A stretch of 13,953 nt of DNA from JBAUHN01 sp049680295 (GTDB lineage: Bacteria > Pseudomonadota > Alphaproteobacteria > Rhodobacterales > Rhodobacteraceae), in the NCBI GenBank assembly GCA_049680295.1, contig JBAUHN010000023.1, positions 1-13,953 on the forward strand. The letters are read 5' to 3'. This document shows, piece by piece, positions 1-7,138 of the stretch. A model generated the notes under the pieces. It was given only the letters and a program-made list of their open reading frames with translations, ran no database searches and was not told where the DNA came from. Position 1 is the stretch's first letter, and the number at the start of each line of letters is the position of its first letter. The position numbers and the translations under genes were made by a program.

Positions 1-8
1 GCCGTGGA

Positions 9-2114
9 TTACCCGTCAATGCGCGTCAAGTCGGCCACGCCGGCACATATCTGGCGCACCTGACTGAGCAAATTCAACCGGTTACGGCGCACTGTCGGGT
101 TGTCTGAATTGACCTGAACAGCCTCAAAAAACGCATCCAGCGGCGCGCGCAGGGCGGCCATTGCTGACATTGCTGTGCCAAAGTCCTGCGTCGCCATCGC
201 CGGTTTGATTTTCGCCTCAGCCGCATCGAGGGCAGCAAACAGCGCGCGTTCCTCATCGACTTCGGCAAATTTCACGTCGCCACCATAGGAGTATTCGACA
301 CCATCCTTGTCTTCGGCCTGCGTCAGAATGTTGTTGGCACGTTTGAACGATTGCAACAGGTTTTCGCCATCATCCGTCGCCAAAGTTTCGCTGAGCGCGC
401 GGGCGCGTTTGACTAAAAGGTTGATGTCATCGCTGTTTGGCGTCGCACCAACAGGTGCGCTTTCGGGAATACTGATGCAGGCGTCGATGACGTCATGGCG
501 GATGCCCTGATCCTTGAGGTAGACTTTGAGGCGGTCGTGGAGGAAGGCGAGGAGGCTGTCGCACATCTTTGCGTTGACCTCTACCTTATGCGCTGCGAAA
601 GCCTGAGAAAAACCAGGTGTCAGCGTCAGTGAGAGATCATTCTCAACCAAAATCCGAATAACGCCCAGTGCCGCCCTCCTTAACGCAAACGGATCCTTCG
701 ATCCGGTTGGTTTTTCGTCAATCGCCCAGAACCCGGTCAGCTTGTCGATCTTTTCGGCCAACGCCACCGCGATTGACACCGGCGCTGTCGGCACATCGTC
801 GCTTGGCCCCAGCGGCGCATAGTGGTCCTGGGCCGCCGCCGCAATCGCGTCCGACTTGCCCGCAGCTTTGATGTAATAGCGGCCCATAAGCCCCTGAAGT
901 TCGGGGAATTCATAGACCATTTCAGAGCTTAGATCGGCCTTGGCCAGACGCGCGGCCTCTTCCGCATCATCCGGGTCCGCACCGACCAACGGGGCCAGTT
1001 CGCGGGCCAGAACCGCCATGCGGTTGATCAATTCGGCCTGCGTGCCCAATTTGTTATGGAAGGTCACGTTTTCAAGCGCTTTTACCCAGACGCTCATGTC
1101 CGACTTGGCAATCCGCAGATCGTTTTCCCAAAAGAATTTCGCATCCGCCAGCCGCGCGCTCAGCACTTTTTGGTTGCCTGCCAATATCGTCGCGCCATCG
1201 TCGGCTGTTTCGCGGTTGGCCACGGTGATGAACCGTTCAATCCGGCCTGATTTGGGGTTGCGCACGGACAGGAATTTCTGATGTTCACGCATCGAAGTTT
1301 GCAACACCTCTGGCGGCAATTCCAGAAAATCAGCGTCAATTTTGCCCATCAGAACCACGGGCCATTCGACCAGACCGGCGATTTCCGCCAGCAGGCCTGC
1401 ATCCTCGACCACCTCCAGCCCATTGGCGAAAGCCTGCGTTGTCGCATCATGCCAGATCGCCTCTTTGCGTTCTGCCGGATCAAGCACAACAAAGGCGCGT
1501 TTCAGCTTGGCGGCGTAATCCTCAAACCCGGTGACGCAAATGGCATTGGGCGCCAAAAAGCGGTGGCCGCAGGTCACATCGCCTGCCTGAATGCCGTCAA
1601 TGTCCATTGGCACCACCTGCGCGCCGTCGTCATCGGAAATCAGGCAAAGGATCCTTTGCAACGGACGCACCCAGCGCAAGGACCCGGACCCCCAGCGCAT
1701 CGCCTTGGGCCATGGGAAATTCCGCACCGCCTGTTCCAGCACCTGCGCCACGATATCAGCCGCAGGCCGCCCCGGTTTTTCGATCCGTGCCATCAGCACG
1801 GGGCCTTTGGGCGTGTCCATTTCCGTCAATTGATCGCGGCTGACACCGGCCCCACGCAGGAACCCTTCGATGGCTTTCTCGGGCGCGCCCACTTTCGGGC
1901 CTTTGCGTTCCTCGATCGTAGTGGGGCTGCCCGGTAACATGCCTTCGACCGTCAGGGTCAGACGGCGCGGCGTCGAAAACGCTGCGGCTGAGGCATAGGT
2001 CAATCCCGCCTCGACCAGCCCGTTTGTGACCAGCTTTTTCAGATCTTCCGCTGCGCGGATTTGCATGCGGGCGGGGATTTCTTCGGAAAACAACTCTATC
2101 AGCAGATCAGGCAT
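9..2114 (-). CDS. glyS: Glycine--tRNA ligase beta subunit
   Basis: Beta subunit of the bacterial heterotetrameric (alpha2beta2) glycyl-tRNA synthetase, which charges tRNA-Gly in the cytoplasm; the beta chain carries most tRNA contacts. The 701-residue product has the usual family length (about 690-700). It opens with MPDLLIELFSEEIPARM, the typical GlyS N-terminus, and the conserved stretch GSKDPFALRRAALG in the HD-type middle region is visible, followed by the C-terminal anticodon-binding region. The ATG at 2114-2112 was chosen because it matches the family N-terminus and overlaps the stop of the upstream gene by one base (TAATG), which indicates translational coupling. An open frame continues 23 codons further upstream but lies inside that neighbour. 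It is the last gene of the glyQ - DUF6446-like - glyS operon. The TAA stop is at 11-9, so the natural 3' end and any terminator fall outside the window. Confidence 0.97.
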   Translation of the reverse strand: MPDLLIELFSEEIPARMQIRAAEDLKKLVTNGLVEAGLTYASAAAFSTPRRLTLTVEGMLPGSPTTIEERKGPKVGAPEKAIEGFLRGAGVSRDQLTEMDTPKGPVLMARIEKPGRPAADIVAQVLEQAVRNFPWPKAMRWGSGSLRWVRPLQRILCLISDDDGAQVVPMDIDGIQAGDVTCGHRFLAPNAICVTGFEDYAAKLKRAFVVLDPAERKEAIWHDATTQAFANGLEVVEDAGLLAEIAGLVEWPVVLMGKIDADFLELPPEVLQTSMREHQKFLSVRNPKSGRIERFITVANRETADDGATILAGNQKVLSARLADAKFFWENDLRIAKSDMSVWVKALENVTFHNKLGTQAELINRMAVLARELAPLVGADPDDAEEAARLAKADLSSEMVYEFPELQGLMGRYYIKAAGKSDAIAAAAQDHYAPLGPSDDVPTAPVSIAVALAEKIDKLTGFWAIDEKPTGSKDPFALRRAALGVIRILVENDLSLTLTPGFSQAFAAHKVEVNAKMCDSLLAFLHDRLKVYLKDQGIRHDVIDACISIPESAPVGATPNSDDINLLVKRARALSETLATDDGENLLQSFKRANNILTQAEDKDGVEYSYGGDVKFAEVDEERALFAALDAAEAKIKPAMATQDFGTAMSAMAALRAPLDAFFEAVQVNSDNPTVRRNRLNLLSQVRQICAGVADLTRIDG

Positions 2115-2638
2115 TAATTTGCCTCCGGTCTTTGGGGACATTCTTCGCCAACGATGGTGCCGTCGTAAGCTTTGTCGCCGCATTCATTCAATTCGTGCCA
2201 GACATAGCCGCGCCCACTTTCGGATATCGCCACTACGCGGTCGACACCAAAGGCAATGTTTTTCTGACCCAGAAACATCAGTGCTGTGCCCGCATCCAGT
2301 TCCGCCGCAATCCCTGCGGCGTCAAAGCAATCAAACCAGCCGGGCGCATTGCGGGGCACGATGTCATCCACACCGACATAGGTTTCTGTCAGCATGCCAA
2401 AACTGGCGGATGTGTCGAAACAGGCGCGATACCGGATGGGCGAGCTGTCGGCATCAATCGCGCGGAAATTTTCGGTCAGGATCGGTTCGGGCAAGCCTGA
2501 TGTCAGCGAGGTCAATTGCACCTCGGCCCCGTCGACCGAGGCGTCGCGGTAAAATCCGAACTCCTGAAGATAATAAAGCGCCGCACCGGCAATGGCTGCT
2601 GAGATCAAGATGGTGCCTCCGACGATTTTGCCATTCAT
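2114..2638 (-). CDS. DUF6446-like membrane-anchored protein between glyQ and glyS
   Basis: Protein of 174 residues with no function known to me. I assign it to the DUF6446 type from memory of similar Rhodobacteraceae proteins in the same place; this is not proven here. Residues 5-24 form one hydrophobic segment (IVGGTILISAAIAGAAL) that looks like an uncleaved signal anchor, so the rest is probably periplasmic. The soluble part has four cysteines (C73, C104, C153, C167), suited to two disulfides. The ATG at 2638-2636 overlaps the glyQ stop by four bases (ATGA), and its TAA overlaps the glyS ATG by one base, so all three genes should be co-translated. Earlier in-frame starts lie inside glyQ and were rejected. 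Being in the operon implies shared expression, not a role in aminoacylation; an envelope protein is an odd partner for a cytosolic synthetase. Confidence 0.88.
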   Translation of the reverse strand: MNGKIVGGTILISAAIAGAALYYLQEFGFYRDASVDGAEVQLTSLTSGLPEPILTENFRAIDADSSPIRYRACFDTSASFGMLTETYVGVDDIVPRNAPGWFDCFDAAGIAAELDAGTALMFLGQKNIAFGVDRVVAISESGRGYVWHELNECGDKAYDGTIVGEECPQRPEAN

Positions 2639-3576
2639 GCCGCATCCTCGGGACGCCATCCGCCCGCGCGGGTTTGCACGAATGCGTCGGCGCAAAGCTT
2701 CGACAAGCTGCGCACACGGCCAATATAGGCCTGCCGTTCCGTGACCGAGATCACCCCGCGCGCGTCCAGCAGATTAAAAATGTGACTGGCCTTGATACAT
2801 TGATCGTAAGCGGGATGTGCCATCACGATGCGTTTGCCGGTTTTTGGATCTTCATGGCTCTGCTCCAGAATGGTGCGGCATTCGGCCTCGGCCTCCTCGA
2901 AATGGCGCAGCAATACGTCGGTGTTAGCCACATCGAAATTCCAGCGCGCGTATTCTTCTTCGGTTTGCTTGAAGATGTCGCCATAGGTCAGAGCAATGGG
3001 GGTTTGCGGATCGTTAAACGGCATATCCATCACATGATCCACGCCCAGGATATACATCGCCAGCCGTTCCAGCCCGTAAGTCAACTCGCCCGACACCGGA
3101 TGGCAGTCATAGCCGCCAACCTGTTGAAAATACGTGAATTGTGACACTTCCATGCCGTCGCACCAGACCTCCCAGCCCAGACCCCATGCGCCCAATGTCG
3201 GGCTTTCCCAGTCGTCTTCGACAAAGCGGATGTCGTGCAGCGCCATATCCACGCCAATCGCCTCAAGTGAGCCGAGGTAGAGCGCCTGCAGATCGGGCGG
3301 GCTGGGTTTGATCAGCACCTGAAACTGATAATAATGCTGCAACCGGTTGGGGTTTTCGCCGTAACGCCCGTCTGTGGGGCGGCGCGAGGGCTGCACATAG
3401 GCCGCGGCCCAAGGCTGCGTGCCCAGACTGCGCAGCGTGGTTGCGGGGTGAAAGGTGCCGGCCCCGACCTCCATGTCATAGGGTTGCAGGATGGCACAGC
3501 CGTTCGCGGCCCAATAGGCCTGAAGTCTCAGAATAATCTCCTGAAAGGATTTTGGGGTCGTGGGGGTCTGTGACAT
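2635..3576 (-). CDS. glyQ: Glycine--tRNA ligase alpha subunit
   Basis: Alpha subunit of the heterotetrameric glycyl-tRNA synthetase, a class II enzyme that activates glycine with ATP. The 313-residue product is close to the family length (about 300). Visible family signatures are the N-terminal FQEIILRLQAYWAANGCAI, the motif-2 region QPSRRPTDGRYGENPNR (residues about 62-78), the glycine-pocket region GWEVWCDGMEVSQFTYFQQ (about 134-152) and the motif-3 segment GELTYGLERLAMY (about 163-175). The ATG at 3576-3574 (MSQTPTTPKSFQEII) fits the family N-terminus; an in-frame start 15 codons upstream would add an unlikely Arg-rich tail. No strong Shine-Dalgarno sequence precedes it, only AGG about 9 bases upstream. 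It is the first gene of the operon, with a candidate promoter at 3606-3634, and is divergent from the gene at 3735. Confidence 0.97.
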   Translation of the reverse strand: MSQTPTTPKSFQEIILRLQAYWAANGCAILQPYDMEVGAGTFHPATTLRSLGTQPWAAAYVQPSRRPTDGRYGENPNRLQHYYQFQVLIKPSPPDLQALYLGSLEAIGVDMALHDIRFVEDDWESPTLGAWGLGWEVWCDGMEVSQFTYFQQVGGYDCHPVSGELTYGLERLAMYILGVDHVMDMPFNDPQTPIALTYGDIFKQTEEEYARWNFDVANTDVLLRHFEEAEAECRTILEQSHEDPKTGKRIVMAHPAYDQCIKASHIFNLLDARGVISVTERQAYIGRVRSLSKLCADAFVQTRAGGWRPEDAA

Positions 3577-3605
3577 CTGACAAAGCCTATGGGTTGCGCG
3601 CGCCT

Positions 3606-3634
3606 TTCCTATGCGCAGCACCCGGCGTGGTCAA
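3606..3634 (-). promoter_or_regulatory. Candidate sigma-70 promoter for the glyQ operon
   Basis: On the minus strand TTGACC (3634-3629) is followed after exactly 17 bases by TAGGAA (3611-3606). The -35 box matches the consensus at five of six positions; the -10 box is poor. Predicted initiation is near 3599, giving a leader of about 23 bases before the glyQ ATG. This is the best candidate in the 158-base divergent region, but it rests on motif matching only. Confidence 0.4.
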
Positions 3635-3644
3635 TTGCACGCAG

Positions 3645-3673
3645 TTCGATAATTTGGCGCATTGACTTATAGC
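3645..3673 (+). promoter_or_regulatory. Weak candidate promoter for the SPOR/PG-binding protein gene
   Basis: Plus-strand TTCGAT (3645-3650) and TATAGC (3668-3673) are separated by 17 bases. The -10 box shares its first four bases with TATAAT; the -35 box is weak. A better -35-like TTGACT lies at 3662-3667 but has no convincing -10 box 16-18 bases downstream. Either would leave a leader of roughly 40-55 bases before the start at 3735. Confidence 0.25.
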
Positions 3674-3734
3674 ATTTCCAACGAATTCCTGCTTTACGTC
3701 TCGCAATCTTATTTGAGCATGGGCGACAGGCAGA

Positions 3735-5510
3735 ATGATGCGGACAATTGCAGCAACTTTAATGATGATTTTGGCACTTACGCAGGGCGTTTGGGCGCAG
3801 GCCGAAAATGACGTGGTCTGGGTGCAGGTCGAGGCACATTCAACCCTCGCGACGGCAACCGAGCGCGCGCGCGTTCTTTCGACGCAAATCGAAGATGTGA
3901 ACGGCTTTTCGGTGGGTGGCGGTTGGTACGGGATCGCACTTGGCCCCTATACACGTCGCGATGCCCGGCAGGTTTTGCAGGTCTACCGTCGCGAACGGCA
4001 AATCCCAAGTGACAGCTATATTGCCGAAAGCGCATCATTTGGGCAGCAGTTCTGGCCGGTTGGCGCGAATGTTCTCAACAGTGGTGTTTTGCAGGCCCCT
4101 GCCAATGTGGCCACCGATGAGGCGACGGCAGATACAACGACAGATGCGCCTGCGCCCGAGCCAGAAGTGGTCGCCGCCCCCGAGCCTGCGGATGAAACCC
4201 CCGCCGAGGCGCGGCGCAGCGAAGCAGAACTGGACCGCGATCAGCGGATGGAATTGCAAGTTGCCCTGCAATGGGCGGGTTTTTACACTTCGACCATTGA
4301 TGGCGCATTTGGGCGCGGAACACGGGCCTCGATGGCCGCGTGGCAAGAGGCCAATAATTTCGAAAAAACCGGCGTTCTGACGACATTGCAGCGCGCTGCA
4401 CTTTTCAAACAATATAACGCCGTTTTGGAGGGGTTGGGGCTGAAGCGACTGGTCGATGCCAAGGCCGGGATCGAATTGATGATGCCAACAGCGGTAGTGG
4501 CCTTTGATAAATATGAGCCACCCTTTGCACATTACAAAGCCAATGGTGATATCGACGCCCGTGTTTTGCTGATTTCACAAGCCGGTGATCAGACAACATT
4601 GTTTGGTCTTTATGACATCATGCAGACGCTGGAAATTGTCCCGCTGAATGGCCCGCGCGAGCGTAGAAAGGACAGCTTTTCGCTGGTCGGAGAGAACGCC
4701 GAATTTATCAGCCAGACTGAGGTTAAACTGCTGGATGGCCAGATCAAAGGCTTTACGCTGATTTGGCCCACAAACGACGAAGAACGCAGGCAGCGGTTGC
4801 TGGGCGAAATGCAGGCCAGCTTTTTGCGGCTGGATGCGGTTTTGGACCCGGCGGCAGGCTCTGACAACGCGCAAGCGATTGATCTGGTTTCGGGGCTGAA
4901 GGTGCGCACACCCACGTTGTCGCGATCCGGGTTCTATGTAGACAGTGGCGGCGCGGTGGTGACGACGGCGCAAGTTGTACAGAATTGCACACGTATCACA
5001 CTGGACGACGAAAACGAAGCGCAGGTGCTGGCCGTGGACAATACCAAAGGCGTGGCCCTGCTGGTGCCCGATCAGGCCCTGTCCCCTGCCCGCGTCGCAG
5101 GTTTCAGCGCCCAGGCACCGCGCCTGCAATCTGATGTTGCGGTTGCGGGCTATTCCTATGGCGGTGTGCTGACGGGTCCGTCGATGACCTTTGGCAGCCT
5201 GTCGGATGTCCGCGGTCTGGCCGGTGAGACCGATTTGAACCGTTTGTCACTGACACCCTTGCCCGGCGACGTCGGTGGGCCGGTTCTTGACGCTGTGGGG
5301 GGTGTCTTGGGGATGTTGCTGCCCGTACCTGAAGGCGACAAGCAATTGCCAGCCGAGGTCAGCTTTGCGCTGAGTGGCGATGCGATCCTTAACTTTGTGT
5401 CACAGGCAGGTGTGTCAACATCCAGTGCCGAGAACACCGTCGAACTGGCACCACAAGACATCACTACACGTGGCCGGGACATGACTGTTCTGGTCAGCTG
5501 CTGGGAATAA
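3735..5510 (+). CDS. Secreted SPOR / peptidoglycan-binding protein with degenerate trypsin-like domain
   Basis: Exported protein of 591 residues, probably periplasmic and bound to the cell wall. Residues 1-23 are a clear signal peptide (MMRTIAATLMMILALTQGVWAQA, cleavage near AQA/E). Residues about 27-98 resemble an SPOR domain (WVQVEAH..., GGGWYGIALGPYTRRDA). Residues about 125-165 are a Pro/Ala/Glu/Thr-rich linker. Residues about 166-226 form a PG_binding_1 domain (LQVALQWAGFY, IDGAFGRGTRASMAAWQ). Residues about 245-368 are a module I do not recognise. Residues about 383-558 have the trypsin-like fold pattern (FYVDSGGAVVTTAQVVQNC, DNTKGVALL, TPLPGDVGGPVLDAVGGVLGMLLP), but the expected His, Asp and Ser positions read Gln413, Gly439 and Val513, so proteolysis is unlikely. 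Two adjacent ATGs (3735, 3738) are possible starts; AGG at 3728-3730 is better spaced for the second. It is a lone plus-strand gene and its stop lies 2 bases from the stop of the convergent neighbour. A structural or binding role at the wall is my inference. Confidence 0.9.
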   Translation: MMRTIAATLMMILALTQGVWAQAENDVVWVQVEAHSTLATATERARVLSTQIEDVNGFSVGGGWYGIALGPYTRRDARQVLQVYRRERQIPSDSYIAESASFGQQFWPVGANVLNSGVLQAPANVATDEATADTTTDAPAPEPEVVAAPEPADETPAEARRSEAELDRDQRMELQVALQWAGFYTSTIDGAFGRGTRASMAAWQEANNFEKTGVLTTLQRAALFKQYNAVLEGLGLKRLVDAKAGIELMMPTAVVAFDKYEPPFAHYKANGDIDARVLLISQAGDQTTLFGLYDIMQTLEIVPLNGPRERRKDSFSLVGENAEFISQTEVKLLDGQIKGFTLIWPTNDEERRQRLLGEMQASFLRLDAVLDPAAGSDNAQAIDLVSGLKVRTPTLSRSGFYVDSGGAVVTTAQVVQNCTRITLDDENEAQVLAVDNTKGVALLVPDQALSPARVAGFSAQAPRLQSDVAVAGYSYGGVLTGPSMTFGSLSDVRGLAGETDLNRLSLTPLPGDVGGPVLDAVGGVLGMLLPVPEGDKQLPAEVSFALSGDAILNFVSQAGVSTSSAENTVELAPQDITTRGRDMTVLVSCWE

Positions 5511-5512
5511 TC

Positions 5513-7138
5513 TCAGGCCTTAATGTCCGGGGTGACGTAGATCAATGTCGGGCCGTCTGCGTCAAAGGCGGCCCTGACAGCATCCTGCATCTCGGCAAGT
5601 GTTTTGGGGGCCGCGGACCCCGCCCCAAACGCCTGCGCCAGTTTGCAAAAATCAGGGTTGCGCGCAATCACCGCATTGGGGGCAATCTGCGCGCTAACCA
5701 TGCTGGCCTCGATCGCGCCCAGCTTGCCATTGTCCCACAAGATGATCGGCAGGCTAAGCCCCAGTTCCACTGCAACGCCCAATTCGGCCATTGTGTAGTG
5801 AAAACCGTAGTCGCCGATGATTGCCAGCGTCGTTTGATCAGGTTGACCAACCGCACCCCCAATGGCGGCAGGCAGCGCGTAGCCCAATGTGCCAAAGCCG
5901 TAAGGGTGGTGCCAGTGGCCGGGGCGGTCCATGTACCAGACCTCTTTGGCGGCATAGGCAAATTGGGTCATGTCGGAATAGATCAGTGTTTTTTCGGGCA
6001 GACAGGCCCGCAGCGCATCACAAATCTCTGGAATGCCTGCATATTCTGCCTCGACCTCAGCGCGCCAGCGTCTGCGTGCAGCACTAACTTCGGCGGCGGT
6101 CCACGCGTGGGTCAAATCCTGCGACATTTCTTCGAGCAGATTATCCAAGAAACAATGAGCATCGCCCAGAACCTGTACTTCGGCCCGGTGTTGGTCGCGC
6201 AGCACTTCTGGATCAATATCAACCCGGATCATCGGGCAGTCGTGGCCCAAACGAAGGCGCCACAAATCCACCTCGGCAAGTTCAGTACCGACAGCGATAA
6301 TCAGGTCCGCCTTTTGGATGACAGTCACACTGTCGGGACGCGCCAGAAACGAGCCAAAATTAAGCGGCTCATCAGATGGCAAAATGCCGCGCCCCGCATA
6401 GGTTGTGAAGGCCGCAGCACCTGTTCGCTTCATCAGCGAACGTGCCGGGGCGGCCGCGTGCCGTGCGCCACCTCCAAAAATGAAAAGCGGGTATTTTGCT
6501 TTCGAAAGCAGCGAATGCCAATCGCGGGCGATGCCCGTTGACGCATCCGCACAGGTTGCCCCCAAAGGCGCATCAAAACGACGCGGTGGTGGCGGTGCCA
6601 GCGCCTCAAGCTGTCCAATGGGCACCTGAATGTGTTTTGGGCGCGGTCTGGCGGTCTGAAACTCGCCCAATGCGCGGTCGATCAGGTTGTAGGTAGCCTG
6701 TGCACTGAGTGCTGTTTCCGACCAGTCGCACACGGTTCCTGCGGCAATTTCCTGATCCTTCATTTGATGCAGCTGACCCCGCTGGGCTGCGGTTTCATCC
6801 AGACACGATGACATCACCAGCATCGGCACAGAATCGGAATAGGCCTGCCCCATCGGCGTCATGATGTTGCACAGGCCCGGCCCGGTAATCACATAAGCCA
6901 CCCCCGGTTTGCCAGTGGCGCGCGCATAGCCGTCCGCCATGAACCCCGCGCCCTGTTCGTGACGGGCCAGCACATGGGTAATCCCGGCCTCTTCGATGCC
7001 ACGATACATTTCCTGGTTGTGCACGCCGGGAATACCGAAAATCACGTCGACACCACGCTCTTTGAGCATATGCGAGATTTGCGCCCCCAACGGTCGGGTT
7101 TGTGGCGACCGAGCAGTGTTTTGGGTTGCGTCAGACAT
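5513..7138 (-). CDS. TPP-dependent acetolactate-synthase-like enzyme, possibly 5-guanidino-2-oxopentanoate decarboxylase
   Basis: Thiamine-diphosphate enzyme of 541 residues with the three-domain acetolactate synthase layout. The N-terminal PYR domain has GIPGVHNQEMYRGI (about 35-48) and RHEQGAGFMADGYAR with the likely cofactor-activating Glu61. The central domain (about 200-340) is nucleotide-binding-like. The C-terminal PP domain has GDYGF (442-446) and, 25 residues on, WDNGKLG (468-474), a variant of the GDG...NN metal/TPP motif. The sequence resembles proteins annotated in Rhodobacteraceae as 5-guanidino-2-oxopentanoate decarboxylase (AruI type: 2-ketoarginine to 4-guanidinobutanal plus CO2). 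It lacks an adjacent ilvH-type small subunit, which argues against a branched-chain biosynthetic enzyme, but the substrate is not proven and no arginine-pathway gene is nearby. The ATG at 7138-7136 shares one base with the trkH stop (TGATG), so the two are probably co-translated. The longer open frame upstream lies inside trkH. Confidence 0.9.
   Translation of the reverse strand: MSDATQNTARSPQTRPLGAQISHMLKERGVDVIFGIPGVHNQEMYRGIEEAGITHVLARHEQGAGFMADGYARATGKPGVAYVITGPGLCNIMTPMGQAYSDSVPMLVMSSCLDETAAQRGQLHQMKDQEIAAGTVCDWSETALSAQATYNLIDRALGEFQTARPRPKHIQVPIGQLEALAPPPPRRFDAPLGATCADASTGIARDWHSLLSKAKYPLFIFGGGARHAAAPARSLMKRTGAAAFTTYAGRGILPSDEPLNFGSFLARPDSVTVIQKADLIIAVGTELAEVDLWRLRLGHDCPMIRVDIDPEVLRDQHRAEVQVLGDAHCFLDNLLEEMSQDLTHAWTAAEVSAARRRWRAEVEAEYAGIPEICDALRACLPEKTLIYSDMTQFAYAAKEVWYMDRPGHWHHPYGFGTLGYALPAAIGGAVGQPDQTTLAIIGDYGFHYTMAELGVAVELGLSLPIILWDNGKLGAIEASMVSAQIAPNAVIARNPDFCKLAQAFGAGSAAPKTLAEMQDAVRAAFDADGPTLIYVTPDIKA

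Noticed and set aside
2026..3144. Long plus-strand open frame of 372 codons opposite glyS, the DUF6446-like gene and glyQ
   Set aside because: It lies wholly antisense to three well-supported genes, its translation is rich in Arg, His and Cys without any domain pattern, and it has no ribosome binding site or neighbour logic. It is a GC-driven shadow frame.
3735..5510. Annotation as an active serine protease
   Set aside because: The His, Asp and Ser positions of the trypsin-like domain read Gln, Gly and Val, so activity by the usual mechanism is not expected.
5513..7138. Annotation as acetolactate synthase large subunit (ilvB/ilvI)
   Set aside because: There is no small-subunit gene next to it, the N- and C-terminal motifs resemble AruI-type decarboxylases more closely, and the gene is coupled to trkH and not to branched-chain amino acid genes.
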